From Phoronis australis (taxonomy: Eukaryota > Phoronida > Phoronidae): a stretch of 64,000 nucleotides of DNA. Positions 11,640 through 25,131 of this stretch are shown one piece after another. The notes below the pieces were generated by a model. That model was not told the DNA's origin, searched no databases, and was given only the letters and a program-made list of their open reading frames with translations. Position numbers and translations under genes: made by a program. Location of the stretch: assembly GCA_002633005.1 (NCBI GenBank), contig NMRA01000019.1:1533759-1597758 (forward strand), written 5' to 3'. Within the stretch, counting starts at the first letter, position 1. Every line of letters begins with the position of its first letter.

Positions 11640-12980
11640 TTTAAGCGAGGATGGGGCGTTCACACGAGCAGTGGACGTCGCTTCTAATATTCACGTTGAG
11701 GAATTAGATATATTTTCTCTGTTCATTTGTGCGCGTTCAAGCTGCAGCGACCTTTGACTTAAACAACTGTAAAAATTATCACTTTACTGGAGAAAATATT
11801 TTAATTCACCGCCATTGTACTGACTGTGAATGTTGCAATTACGTCATAAAGTTTTTCGTATCTTGAACCATGAAGTTATGTATGTTTGCATATGTCCCGA
11901 GAGAAGAAGTTGAACAACCAAGGTCTTTCTTTGCTTCAAATTTATGAAAATGTGGCTATAGGCTTGCTGTTCAGTATTATTTTATCAATAGGTCATATTG
12001 TGCGCTTAAACTTACCAGGAGCCCATATTCCTGAGGCGATATTCAGTAATGTTGGCCGATGTTGTAACATCGTGAAATCTAATTCTTGAGTTCTTATAGG
12101 GGGTGCTTATTCAGCGTGCGTGCGCACAGGTCGTGATGGCTTAGTGAGTAAATGGTGCACGTCGATTGCTTAAAAGCCCATTGTGAGACTTGGAGCCACG
12201 ACGCTCCGCCCATCCACGATACAATTTGTGACCTGATGGCTATCCTGAGCATCTCATGGAAGGCCTTTTACTAAAATCTGTTAATACTGTTTGAGTAAAA
12301 CTGGTTGCTGAGTGATTATTAAACATGATTTTATTTATTATATTGACATGTGTTAAACAGGTTTAAGGTGATATAAGACTGTCATTCTCAAGTCTGTGTT
12401 TGTAGTCAAAGAAATACAAAACTGTGAATTTTTAACTCAGTTGAGCATGTATTCCGTGAACGTATGAAGCCTGAAGAATTTAGCTTTTGTTTTTGTTTCC
12501 AATCTGCCATAACTTGGGTCACATGATCATGTCATTTACAATTTAGCTAAAAAGTAAGGTACGTCGATACCTAGACAACGGTATCTATAGCATTTACCAA
12601 ATTTTGTTTAGTACAAATGTTCAAGACGAAATCTCAAAAACCTTGTTGCATTTTACTAAAGTATCATTTCCTTTTTGTCTGACGAAATTTTTGATTTTTG
12701 GGAATACCAAAAGTACTATGTTTGGTAGCTCTGACCTGACATGACGGCTGGGGTTTACATTACTCGTTTAAAAGGTTTGGTGTTCGGAGGGAAGTAGTTG
12801 ATCTTGAGCGCCATTCAACAGGTGTGCGCAAGTGACACAGCTTAGTGTACTTCACTCACGTTTTTGTGGCCCAGTCAACCCGAAACTCACACCACTGTCG
12901 AACGCCCAGTCTGAGTGTTTGTTTTTCAAAGTTTTGCATTTACCTGGCACCCACATTTTCCCTCGTTGCCGACGGTGCTG
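11640..12980. other. probable 3' UTR and flank of the neurotrophin-like gene
   Basis: No further coding exon is recognised. No canonical AATAAA is seen close after the stop, so the transcript end is not defined. Short open frames at 11886-12089 and 12845-13033 resemble nothing known. Confidence 0.35.
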
Positions 12981-12984
12981 TAGT

Positions 12985-13700
12985 GGTAAACTTAGAGGTA
13001 AGTAGGTGTCCAAATCCTAGCGTATCACCTTGAACGCTGAATTTTAAAAGTTCATTGAACTCGCAAAACTTGACTCACAAACACGCAGGCCTACTTTCTG
13101 ACTCACGAGGGGGTATTTATATAGAGTCTGCAGTGGCGGATCTTGGATGTCGGAGAAATAGGTTCAACCACACATATTCGCGTGCATCCCAAGCGGTCTC
13201 TGAAGGGGCCCCAAGCACAATTACAGTATAAAGGAAAATAGGAGTGTAACGCCAGAAATGAGGCGCTGGCGGCAATTTTTAGGGTGTGTCATCGGGGCCC
13301 TTCGACACACCCCCCCCCCCCCTTATCCATCTATGGTGTGACACCATAACTGTTTCTTTAGCTTGAAATATTAATAAAAATTCTATTACTCGGCAAGCAT
13401 ATATGTATGCCTGGTGGTCGCTCGCGCCGAAATATTCGGCAACAATGCTGTCGTCAGCGTAGCCATTGATGCCGTAAGCTATCGCCTGGAGACTATGCCC
13501 CACTACATGTATACCGCCACTTTCCGTGCCTAGACGCTACGTTAAATTGTGGGCTGAGTAGGTGGCTGGCTGCAACTTCGTGCGCTTACACCCCGCTATG
13601 CCGTGAGGTGGGTAGGCGTTACGTTAAAAAGCAAAAATGTGATTGGATGCGCCTACATGTACGTGCGCCTACGTTCCACTACAGCAATGGTTACGCGCTA
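12985..13700. repeat. dispersed repeat, copy 1 (second copy at 62393-63030)
   Basis: Long stretches match the second copy in the same order and orientation: 'cgctgaattttaaaag', 'gagtctgcagtggcgga', 'tcttggatgtcggagaaa', 'gcgtgcatcccaa(g/a)cggtctctgaa', 'aagcacaattacagtat' and the later 'acgctacgttaaa' and 'gtgcgcttac' blocks. It contains a CAGTGGCGGATC-type terminus at 13130 and a 13-base poly-C (13310-13322) followed by 'ttatccatctatgg', which may be a worn opposite terminus. It is probably a non-autonomous DNA transposon or a composite of two. Confidence 0.75.
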
Positions 13701-15970
13701 ACCGGGTATTCCTGATAAAGCCCTTGCATGCGAATTTTCGAGAACAAAACAAGACTTTCAGAAAGCGTGGTCCCCCAACTGTAATGGCTGGTATTAACAG
13801 AGTGGTGTAAACCAGCAGCAAGTATCAACATTGTCGCGGGGAATGGCCAGAAATTCCGATCACAGGTTTCTGTAGCTTATTTGAGAATTAAAAAATCGAA
13901 AACAGTTTGGCTAATTTCTTGCCTAGCAACACGACCTTTTGAAGGGGATTTATTCGGATGTTCATGTATCTGCTGCTCTAATGATGCCATTTTGACCCAC
14001 AAATAGGAATAGAAATGCGCAGCCACCACACAGTTACAAAAAGTTGCACGCCTTGTGTTTTTCCGATGCAGTTAACCCCTTTTGATGTAATTATGTGTTT
14101 GGAATAAATGTTGTGCACACGGTGAGTTGAGAAAGGAGTAAACTGACCGGGTTCATAGCCGGGTCTCTAATTTTAGAAGTGCTTAGTAATTTACATCCTT
14201 GCGTAAATCTGGTCTAATTACTATTTGGGTCTTTTAATTTTATTTGACTGGGTCCAAAACATCAAACTGTCGCCACACTAAACAGGCACCAATTGAAAAA
14301 TCAGCTGACTCAAACTATAGTGTCGGTGAAACTCATACGATCGCTCCACAAATTTAGCGGGTGCAGATGACAGACGTTTCAATTTCTGGGAATCTGATAT
14401 CTCATTCAGGACTACAGATGAATGGACACACCTGTAACTCCCTGAACTGTTGCCAGGTATGTACACTTACAAGTACACTAACTGTGGTCGACCATCTGCC
14501 GTGGATTAGCCGGACGAAACATATGTGGGCGAGGTTCATGTTATCAAGTAGACTTCTCCTGACTGTTCCTTGCGGTTCGAACCTCGTTTTAGCATTAGAA
14601 TGTCAACCATGCATATATTTATATAGTCTTTAGAGTACATGTACACCCAGTTACGGCGAATAGTAAAATATCAACTTCAATTTGCGCACAAACTTGATTC
14701 TTTTGAAGGAAACATGAATTGTATCGGAGAGCACGCATTGTTTGAGAAAACTAAGGAAATTTGCGGACGGAAAAATGCCTAACTAGCCGGAGCCGGTATA
14801 AAGCATCGGTAATGATTACATAACCAATTGGTGATTCAAAAGATTACTTATCGGATATAATGATGATAAAACAATTACAGCTGAACATAGCCATCCCGCA
14901 AGTCAAGTAACCTTCGAAGTTTGTACTTACAAGTAGTTTGTCGTAAACATCCACTAGATAAAATCTGAGACTTGGAAATCTAGACGTTATATCGTTGTTA
15001 AGGTTACATAGGACCGTTCAAATATTCCAGATTTGACTAGTTTTGGAAAATCGTTTCTCAGAAACAGCTATTTGCATTCATATGAAACGTTGGGATACTT
15101 TGATTTATGCCCAGTTCTAACCAAAGCTCTGATAGGAATTGTTTGGCCTTCCTCTATGCCTTTTGTACGAGGGGCTTATGCAGTAAGTCGTGAAATGATT
15201 GACATTGTAAAACACAAAATCGGCAGGCTATTTGAGAAATCCGTAACAACGTTTTTGAGATCTCACCGTGAATATTTATTTCTAATAGAGACTGCTCATA
15301 CTTAACAATCAATGTACCTTTCCGTTTTGCTTAATTTAAATAAATCTACATGGCCACGTGACCAATGATAAGAGTTTGGAAACAGTCAAAAAACAAAATC
15401 TACATGCTTTTTGCTTTTACAAAATGTATACGTTTAATACGTGAAAGTCAGTAACTGAATTGATACGGCTTGCTGATATGACGTGTTACGCAAAAGTTGA
15501 GCTGGTCATGACTGTTGGAAAGATGATTCGGTATCACTCACAGTTTACACGAGAAATTTCAATCAGCTCCAACAAAACTGGGTGCCGATTTTATCGTTTG
15601 CCTAGACATCTGAGCGCAATGCTTTAATATTTCAAATGTCTGGTAAGAGCCTGGTGCCCTGTGCTCACTGTCTCGGGCTTAAACGATTTTTGATTGAGTA
15701 CAGGCGTGTCTTGAATGGCCTGAAACGTACTTTATTAATAAAACAGACAGAGATGTTAACATTTACGACAAAAAATAAAACGCTAAACAACAGTCCTCGT
15801 GCCAAAGACAAGTGTTTTTGTCGGTGATCCCACTCCTTGAAGTTAACAGCGAAACCCATAATTCTCAGCGTCGCCACAACTATGTGTTCTACCAGAGACT
15901 ATGATAATGTGCTCTGTCCTACGAACGGCTTCAAGTGAGGACCACGTCAAGCAAGTCAATTTTCACTGCA
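13700..15970. other. no gene recognised
   Basis: Short open frames (for example 15033-15305, 90 codons) show no recognisable domain and no convincing splice frame. Nothing else can be supported. Confidence 0.4.
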
Positions 15971-15971
15971 C

Positions 15972-16066
15972 CACGAAATGCTCACGCGGGAATCGAATCT
16001 TGGGTCCCAATCGCTTTCACCTTGGGTGAGCTCTCGTAAGCTAGTCCGGTCACTGAGAGCCATCAC
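15972..16066 (-). repeat. tRNA-like SINE head or tRNA pseudogene
   Basis: On the minus strand the sequence reads 'ggtgatggctctcagtgacc' (box A-like) and, 50-60 bases on, 'aagattcgattcccgcg' (box B-like, close to GGTTCGATTCC). The spacing would suit a long-variable-arm tRNA (Leu/Ser type). I cannot form a clean acceptor stem, so a tRNA-derived retroposon is more likely than a working tRNA. Confidence 0.4.
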
Positions 16067-16069
16067 CGT

Positions 16070-19000
16070 AAGACGCATTTGGAGCAATAAGCTATGTCAT
16101 TACTTTTAGTGTTATTGACTACCCACTTTGATCACGACCCTCAGGTTGCGTTTCGCAAAGCTGGACCTGTTTTGAGTTGGGCTAAGTCAAACCAGATCAT
16201 AAAAGAACAAGTTTTGCACGAGAAGGGCAGTTGCCTTGCTGATATATGAGTCCAGGCTAAAGGTTGGTTTCGCGTAGTGCGCTCGTACTAGCGCGATAGA
16301 GAACTTTTTGGCAGAGTAAACAGGTCGATTCGATGCTCTATGGGTAACCGGTCATAAAATGACTCTTAAAATAGCGAATACGTGGCGAAAATCGCGCTTG
16401 CTAATAAACGTGTTTTATCGCTGGATACTTCTACCTGAGTATTGCAAGGATGTTAAAACAAACACATTTGCATTTATCTCCCGGATTACTCTCAGTCTCA
16501 CGATACCAGGGATTTTGGTTGAAGCAACTTTAATGACATGCATTTGAAGTGCAATCAATAATTCAGAGATTTTTTGTTGTAACGATGGCTAATCAACGGT
16601 ATGAATGCGGACTTTGGGACTATTATTAGCTGTCATCGCTATTTTTAAAAGTGCTCCGTTTGAACGCACATAGTTGGCAGAAAGAAAAAATGAAAGTGTA
16701 TCAACCCTAGTACTTTGGGATGGGCATAAACGAAACATTTGCCAATCTTGTGGATATGTTTTGAAACCGTGAAACGTGCCACTTTTAACAGGCCTGAATC
16801 TCCAGTGGTGTTCACTCACGTGACAGGTGCAAAACATCAGTTTACCAGTGTAGATGTTTGTCATGAGGAATTTTATTTCAATCCATTATATTTGATTTCA
16901 GTGGAATTAAAAATTCAGATTGATATGCGTAGCCACAACTTATAAAAGGGAACATCTTGTGCCTGTGCATATCCGGGTCAACACAGTTATTGCGTTTGGT
17001 CATCGAGTATTTCATATACAGGTACATGGATAAATTATATTTATTTCAAGTGTCATTTGGTATGTGTGACATATTAACCTATGAAACGGATCTCGTACCA
17101 TTAGCTTTGCTGCACCACACGCTCCTTTATACTGGGCACAACAGGTCCCACTTCAGGGCAAATTTTACTGTCCTTCAGAGAAGCTACACTGAAATGACTT
17201 TTTCACGGTTATCCCTGCCCATTCCCGTATGATGTGCATAATATCCCCGGCCGTACATGGAAACACTTACTAGTCCATTACTTATGAAACATGCTTTGAA
17301 TGACATTGTTTGAATTCGGTGCTATAACGAGGGCTATTATGTATTCCGTAACTTTCCATGTACATTCACATGTTTTGTGGTCAGTCCCAGAACAGCCGTC
17401 GGCAAAATTCTGTTGACGCAACTCTTAAGTTAGCTATGCCCGTGCACACTGACGATGTTCGATATTCGTTGGATTTATTATCGATTGTGAACACGGTTGT
17501 CCTGGAAGATTTTGTCCCTAAAGCATGAAATATTCAAATTCGTTCAAACACTTTACGTTTGCTACCACCTCATTTCAAACTTCGGATGATATGTAAACAA
17601 ATAAAACTGCATGAAATAAATTATCTGTCAGTTACCAGTCTTTTACCCAAAAGGTTCTGAAGACTTTAAAGAAACTTCTATGAGATGGTCAGGAGGGAAA
17701 AAAGAGCGATCGGGGGAATTTTTGGAAATAGTTTATACTTCGTGGTCATACAACGGTGTTTTTTAGTGCAGAACAATCTCCAAACCTAATTTGGGATCAG
17801 TGACACCAAAAGGTTACCAAATCGTGTCATAATTAATTTCATAAAAATCCAATTAAGGACAAGAAAGCGATGGAAATGTACCTCAACCTGAAATGGCGTT
17901 GAAAATATGTTTTCCTAACCACATATTTCTATTATATCAATCACATTTAGGTTTCGCTAAACAATCAAAAGTCTAGAGCCTTACAATTTTAACTGCCCCC
18001 GGCGGACGTCGCAATTTCTCTTCCTGGCCACCACNATCAAGCTCCACCCCCCCTTTTCACAACAAATTAAGTAACATGCGTGCACCCAGCGTAAAATATA
18101 GAGCGGCTCAAATGTCTTGTTATGGGGACCTTTTACTGAAGAAAATCAACGAGGGCTGGAAAAAGGGGCCACTAGGTTCAGGCCTACGAATTGAGCATCT
18201 GCGCGGCTTTCCTGTGTCCTTTGTGGACGTTGGTGTTGTTTACTCGGACTTTTTTCACTGAGGGGAATATTTTTGCCCATTCGAGCCCCCGGAGCCCATG
18301 AGTAATCCTCTCCTATGTCGCACAATTCCGAGCTGCCGCCCACCACTTGGCTGCGGCGCCATGTATATCCCTATATCGGTATTGAAGTAACCCGGCACTG
18401 CCCCTTCAAACTGTACTAAAGAGATGTGACGCAGATCATGACTTTGTTGAATTCACTGCTGCAGTTACTGTGGGTGTTCCTTCGGGATATTTTGTCTTAC
18501 CATAGCCATAAAACGATGATATTATTTAGAATATAAACGCATCCAGGCGAGGCCAGGGAGGATCGTTTCCAAATGCGGAAGCCAATGAAATAGGGGCTTC
18601 AATCCGAAGTAAGACTGATTATGATTTATTAGACTGTAAATAGATGTATAGCCAAAATGCCGACTCGTGTATGACAATGAAACATACCATAAAAAGTTGT
18701 CAGGGTGAAAGTAGGGTTCCCGTGTCACATTGCAGGTTTGCTTGTCCATTATCTGTCGATGAATGCCCATTCATCGTGTTGATGCTATCCTACATTTAAT
18801 TTTAAATTTGTCAATTGACGATTTTCATCCTTCAGCCCAGCTCTGTCCAAAATATTTGCCCTTTAGGGATGGCACAACAATATTTTATTCACTTCGATTT
18901 TCTATTCAAAAATCTCTCGCTATAGAAATCTCGGTCTGTAACATATGGATCGAGACCGTAGCCGAGTATTGACACGTCAATGTTGATTTAAAGACAGTTG

Positions 19001-21930
19001 AAAATTCAAACACTGTTTAAATAACCAATTTGCTTGTACAGTTTGCTGTTGCGTTGAGCGCATTGTCTCCCCTGTGATATATACGTAAACATATCGTTTC
19101 ATTCGTATTAAAAATGAACATGAAAGATTAATTACACCAAAACTGGACTCAAAATTCCTTTGTTTTAATAGCAGTAAGTCGTGATCGTCAAAAATCTTCT
19201 GCAACTTCAGGCCGAAGCCCTGGGGCTCGAAATCAGCAATGCTTAGCAATTTTTGCGGGCCTGTCTTATTATGGTAACATTATTGGCGAGGGAAATCCTT
19301 TTCTCAGGTCCGCCCAACGCTGAAAGGCTCGATTTGCAGCCAAACGCTCTGTTAGTTGAGCTTAGTCACTCCCGGTATGCTTAAAAATGCTTTAAAGGTA
19401 CTGTTCCCTTTGCATTCGCCGATTTAGAACACGTCAGTCAAAAGATCTCATAAAAAATGTAAGCAGACCGTAACTTTTCGGCGTGTTTGTGATTGCTAAA
19501 TATTATTGTTATTAATTTTTAAATAGTCATATAAAACTTCAATTCACATGGCAGCAGTGCAGTGTACACAGATACGCAAAAGTAACCTGTTAATCACTAC
19601 GGCGGCAATTTTAGATGGTGACGCACTACCAAAATAAACATTAAACTAAGACATTTATGTTATATTCATAGTCCTCTAAGTTTGGAAATATTTGGTGCTG
19701 TGTTGAATGAGTATGATTTATGCTTAATTTCTACAGAGCTAAGTTGTGCTATTACCCGTTTTATGAGTTTTTAATTAAAATAAAGCGGAAACAGTATCTT
19801 TAAGATTATTTATTATTTTGATAAAGTCACTGGCCTTGATTTAATCGAATGCCTGGCAGACAATATTAAAATAACATCACACGTATTTCATTTAAATGAT
19901 AGTTCTGACCGAAGCTACTGACTTCAAAAGTCTGTACCACTCAACAATAGTCTCGAAATCTGAGTTTTTGGTGGGTTCTATAAACTATTATGTCGCTTTA
20001 TTCTGCGGTTAACTTTGTTTGACTTCCTACATCGGTTTCTTCTATTTCTTCCACTCTAAATCGACGAAGACAAGCTTGCTTTAATGAATATGTGTTTACA
20101 ACGGGTAGTATTTCTAGCCGGAAGATAGAGCTGCGCAGATTCAATTCTATTGCTAAACAATTTAAAGGTGCTATGATCCCAGACGTCTTTCAGAAAGGAC
20201 TTTTTTTTTGACCACTCACCTTTATCAAACGGACCTCAGCAGTTGCGTGTTCGGCGTATAAAATTATTCAAACCAGAACCTGGTCTCAAGCATTTATATT
20301 TTCCACTCACGCCAATGGCCAGCAGTTGATACAACGCTAAGTAGTCTAAATCAAAAGTTTTTTTTCCTTAACAGAAGGCGGTTTCAAGGCAGCTTTAATA
20401 ATGTTCGCATTACTTTGGTATTAAAGTTATTCACAAATTTCAAGGTGCAGCACGAGCGCAACTTGGAGTTTGTTTGCCACAGCTTATTTAAATTATTGAC
20501 CCTAATGTATACCAATCACTGTTTGTTTTCGACACGCGTTAAGAATCTGCCACCAAGACTGCTATAAAAGAGTAATTACATGTTGGTTGGTACTTTCTAG
20601 CACCGTTCATCAGCACATGGCTGAACACAAAACGACTGATGTGTAATACCTGGTGGCATTTGCGTCATGCACTGAAAAAGTCCTGCAAATTATTGCCTTG
20701 TATCGTTGTCGAGGGCATTATTTGAACTTAGATAACAAGACCAATACGTTAATACCTAAGGCAATCACATGAAACAAAGGCCATAATCTCCACAACTCTT
20801 CTGGCGTATTGTCTACAGATTGACATGGAGTGTTCATTTAACTACACGTAACAAGGTTTGTCAAACCTGAAAATGACGCATTCATGTCAACAATTCATCA
20901 AGTGATAACATGTTTTTCCGTTTCCGTTTAAACATAATCTCATCTCTTCATAAAACGAAATTGAATTTAGATTTATTTGTTGTCACTTGGTTTCCAAATG
21001 ATGCTATGCGTGTTTAATACACTGCATCATTCTTGTCTTATATCCTAATTTGAAGATAACCATTTCTGACTCGCCATGTAGCTTTTGATACAATTGAAAT
21101 CAGCGTTTTCTAAAATTAATTCCCCCGGGGAAAATGACGTAATCTTAACATTCTTGCAGACCACTACCAACCCAATGGCAGCAGTGGGATGAAAGCTGTC
21201 TGTTTCGTAAACGAAGCTTCTAAAATGGGATTCTGTTGTTGTTGGCTTTGACATTTGAACAACGAGTTAAGCACATGTGATGGCGTACAAGTGTGTTCGT
21301 TTTACGAAGCGATCCGTTGACTAGGCCTTGATCATCAGCTGATTGTGTCGCGTTTCAAGTTAGTATTTGAGGACGACCGAATGCTTCTTGGGAACACATG
21401 TTTTTTTTAACTGAAACAGCTGCCTGGCAGACGACAAATGTAGGTCGATGCATGTCAGTGACTTCCGTGACCCTGTGCGTTGCCGCAAAAATGTTTCACG
21501 CAAGTAAAAGAACTCAATAGAAAAAGCAACTTATCTGGCATCGCTTTACAATGATTTGGGTCTCCGCTAATAAAGTAAAAGAGCTGCGTTTTATTTATGC
21601 TGTCTGGGCCCAGGTCATTGTCAATCTGCAATTCCTATATTAGCATACGTTGCATGTAGTTTTGACCTTTGAATTCCTTCTTTTTCACAACGGAACGTTG
21701 CGACTGTGCTTGTAAGATCGGCTAAGACTTTATTTTATTATATTTCAGTGTCATGAATCAAATGAAGCTTTAAGCAAAAGTTTACTAACAAGTAGGCTTC
21801 AGGAGACATGTACTTGGCGACTGGGACAACCGTTGTCTGGCCTAGCTGCTTTAACCGCCTACATGCACGTTGTATGTATTTTAAGCTTTAATCTTATTTT
21901 AATTCGTTTAAGTATAGATGTGATAACAGC
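16070..21930. other. no gene recognised; single N at 18035
   Basis: About 5.9 kb of AT-rich DNA with short open frames only (none above 91 codons, none with a recognisable domain). Around 18000-18100 a 'gtgcacccagcgtaaaatatagagcgg' phrase recalls the elements near 50.3 and 56.35 kb and may be a small fragment of that family. Confidence 0.4.
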
Positions 21931-21933
21931 CAT

Positions 21934-21950
21934 GCACACACACACGCCCA

Positions 21951-21996
<46 letters not shown>

Positions 21997-22000
21997 AACA
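21934..22000. repeat. (CA)n microsatellite
   Basis: A nearly pure CA run of about 60 bases with a few interruptions (cgccca, caaacaaaca). The CA/GT-encoded open frames on both strands here are artefacts. Confidence 0.95.
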
Positions 22001-22031
22001 CATGACCCGGAAAACGTCAGAATGAGATAAA

Positions 22032-22073
22032 ACAACGCCGGCTGTTGCATTTTAATGCAATAGCCGGCGTTGT
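22032..22073. repeat. near-perfect 20-bp-arm hairpin
   Basis: Arms 22032-22051 and 22054-22073 are reverse complements except for one G/T-compatible position. They are GC-rich ('acaacgccggct') at the base and AT-rich at the tip. It lies 30 bases after the CA microsatellite. Confidence 0.85.
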
Positions 22074-22079
22074 ATTATT

Positions 22080-22600
22080 GTTTAATTAAAATTATAAGTT
22101 GAGCCGTTACCGGCGATGAAAACACACCCTGTTAGAAAAGCACCGAATGCTAAAAGCGTATTGGGCTTCTAGTGTATTTTAAACAGACGTTCATTTTACT
22201 ACATTTTACATGTATATAATTGTAGTTTTTAGCCCACTATTGGCATTGTCATGCAAGAAAAAAAGATGTTTGATATGATGATATATTTAAATGTGAGGTG
22301 CGTTTTTTTGGAAAATTACAAAAACGTATGTTATCTTTGGTATATCTTAATTGAATATGTGTAATAACTTTTGTCTTTTGTTTCAGTCGTAGTATTTGTA
22401 TTATTCTCATAGAAAACACGGTTTATGCATGAAAAAATGCATTTTTTGTGGTTTGTTTTATTGATTACCTTTCATTTCTGATATTGATATGGTATAATAA
22501 AATGCTTACCGAGAGTCATGTACTGCATGCTGTCAACACATAATTTTCTGTGTTTATACAGCGTGAAAATCGTTCGTCACCACTCACTGATTGCGTGGCA
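22080..22600. other. no gene recognised
   Basis: AT-rich stretch without coding or repeat signals beyond single motifs. Confidence 0.4.
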
Positions 22601-22629
22601 GTGTCTCAGTCTTTGGGAGCAGGCGAAAC

Positions 22630-22760
22630 TCTGAAGTCGGTTCGACGTTGGTAAACAGTCACCTCTAAGTTGGTGCGACGTCGGCAAACAGTCGCTTGCA
22701 TGTTGGCGCAACGTCGATAAGCAGTTGGACTTGAATTAACGCAACGTCGGAGCGGGACGT
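22630..22760. repeat. degenerate 33-bp tandem repeat, about four units
   Basis: Units such as 'agtcggttcgacgttggtaa', 'agttggtgcgacgtcggcaa' and 'tgttggcgcaacgtcgataa' follow each other at about 33 bases, each with 'acagtc/gcagt' after it. Since 33 is a multiple of 3, the minus strand shows an 11-residue periodic open frame (22830-22606), which I regard as a by-product of the repeat. Confidence 0.65.
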
Positions 22761-22849
22761 TTTTCGCCGAGGTCGTGCCGCTGTCGGTTATTAGTAGGCT
22801 GTGCCCTGTGTCGGAACAACCTCGGTTCATCGTCCGCCTGAGTGCTTGA

Positions 22850-23985
22850 CGACGATCGCCAGACGGACAAAATCACGTTTGCCCGACATCAGTAGCCTTA
22901 GTCAACCACTGAGACATAAGATGAGTCGTCCGTCCAACCGGGGACACACATCTTAAAAATGTTTCTGGAGTTTAACTCAAAGTAGATTTCCACTGAAACA
23001 GAAGACAAACTGTTCACCAGGAATGTTTACAGTTTGTTCTCAAAGTTTTCGAATTTTTGTTGATGTCTAAGCATTTTTACTTTAGTATCAAATTTCAGAA
23101 AAAAACGATCTGTCAACTGCTCGGCACGCCATCGTTTTGTCTCCCACACATCAAAGCACGCCTCCTTATTTGATATGGCAAGACTGACGTAACACCTTTC
23201 CGCCATGTGGAAAATGTGACCTTAGACTTTTGAAGTACACAAAACAATTGCAATTTCAAGCTGAACCCAGTCCAACTTCTTTAAACGCGTGCGCGCATAT
23301 GCATTATTAGGTGCGGAGAATTTGAAAATCTTATTAGGAGAAGGGACTTTTATTTCTTCTGTATTTCAAAAATAGTGAATTCGACATTTTTTTCTGGAAA
23401 TTCTTGCAATATTGAAAGTGAATAACCCCTACGTTAGCATTCCCAAAAAAGTAGTTTCGCCAACATCTGTTTAAAATGTGTTTTTAAGAGTCTTCGCGTC
23501 CCATGCCTCTTTAAGCAGTAACAGCCGTTGGATAACTCGCCCAACATTTATACTGTAGACACGCTTGCCGGATTAGCAAAAGGAGTTTGCAACTGAACTA
23601 GTGCCCAATGGTGGCTGACGATAGCTGTGGTTGTGCTTTACGTTTCTTCCGCATTCTTTTCCGACCAGCTTTTACTCGAAATCTTAGGCTTTTACCCGAG
23701 TCTGCAATTGGAATCTTGGGGTCATTAAGTGCGAACTTGGACTAGCTACTCCCAAACACATACTCTTATCTTGAGCTTCCAAAACGGAAGAACTAAAAAT
23801 ATCCAAATAATTTCGATTTCGATGTATTTTACACCATTTGTTGCCGACAGATCTTGCCTGAAGGTCCGGCCAGATCTATGGTTTGCTTAGCTAATCTGGA
23901 AATAATTGACTCCTGGTTGCTGCAGACAACTCCCTGAAACCACTTTGTAGTGGTGAACCTCTGGACAAGCATCTGACGTTGAAGC
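22850..23985. other. no gene recognised
   Basis: No recognisable exon, RNA gene or repeat. Open frames are short. Confidence 0.4.
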
Positions 23986-23987
23986 AT

Positions 23988-24125
23988 CTTCATGGGTTGC
24001 GCACCACAGGGGGCTGGGGGCTATAGCCTCTCCACTTCCTTCAGTGATGCGCCGCCCATGGTCTACCGGTGCTGTTCCACCAGGAGGCTGGAGGACTTCC
24101 ACTTTTTCAGTGCTGCGCCGCTCAT
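23988..24125. repeat. two-unit imperfect tandem repeat
   Basis: 'gcaccacagggggctggggg ... ttcagtgatgcgccgcccatgg' is followed by 'ttccaccaggaggctggagg ... ttcagtgctgcgccgctcatga'. These are two diverged copies of a unit of about 65-75 bases. It produces open frames on both strands that show no known domain. Confidence 0.55.
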
Positions 24126-24199
24126 GACTTGGGTAGTGGATGTCGGAATGTGCACGAGTCAGTATCACTTTTGTGTGTCAACACCGAAGAAGATCATAA

Positions 24200-25120
24200 C
24201 AATGAAAAACCTTGGATTCAAAGCCAGCGGACATTTATATCTAGGCAAGGGATAACTGACAAAATTACCTAACAGATGATAGAGATAGAGTGTGTCGTGT
24301 AGCATTAATTTGGCCACGATACATGTAGCTTTCCTTCAAAGCTGACGAACTAGATTTCACAGTGGCCCTGAAAGCGAACATTTTCTCACTTGCGCGATGT
24401 TACGTGGCATGAACGGTGTATTAACGTAAGATGTACATGAATCAGAGAGTGCAGAGGCGTTTTATTTGCGTTTAATACCTGAACTATGATTACTAACGCT
24501 ATCTATCGGTAGCTCACGTAACATCTCCTTTCCTATCGAAATCAATTAAACTAACACAATGAAATGTTAAAGACTAGACGTACAATAATACAACTTGAAT
24601 GGAGAGTCACTAGAACTGAGATCCTAGAGCAACATTCAAAATCTGGGTGGATTTCTCACAATCTTCACACTTTTGTGTGGAGCAGGTGTTGGCGATTTGG
24701 TAGAAACGTTGGTTTCCAGTCTGTCAGGGGGTCATCGTGTTACCGCCGCAACAGCGGCAGGAGGCTTAATGTTGTATGACTCTCCAGAACAACCTGTTTT
24801 TCTCAGCAGGTGTCTCTTACGTCTGTAAATTCTGCCGTTGGAACATTGAACTTTTTATTTTCCGTTCCCCACCACAGTGTATGTTGATTCAGCAGCAAAT
24901 TATGAGCGTTCCTCTTGTCTCTCCAAAGGATGCATGCGTACTGCATCTATCGCCAGGTTTAAGCTGTGGAAGATCCCTGTTACGCTTGTCTAGATGGGCA
25001 GCCACACTCCACCTCTTATTGGACATGACTTATCTTTCATCTTATTGCAGCTTCCTCGAAGAACGTATAATACTTTGCTGTGGTAGGTAGATTGCTCTTC
25101 GCCTCCCTGCCAAAAATGGC
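24200..25120. other. no gene recognised
   Basis: Several short plus-strand frames (24564-24779, 24776-25090) lack any recognisable domain or convincing exon boundaries. Confidence 0.4.
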
Positions 25121-25131
25121 CGAGGATATCA

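Noticed and set aside
12126-12190. tRNA box A-like phrase 'gtgatggcttagtgagtaaa'
   Set aside because: No box B at a usable distance.
21859-22050. Cys/Val repeat frame and its Thr/His counterpart
   Set aside because: Translations of the CA microsatellite.
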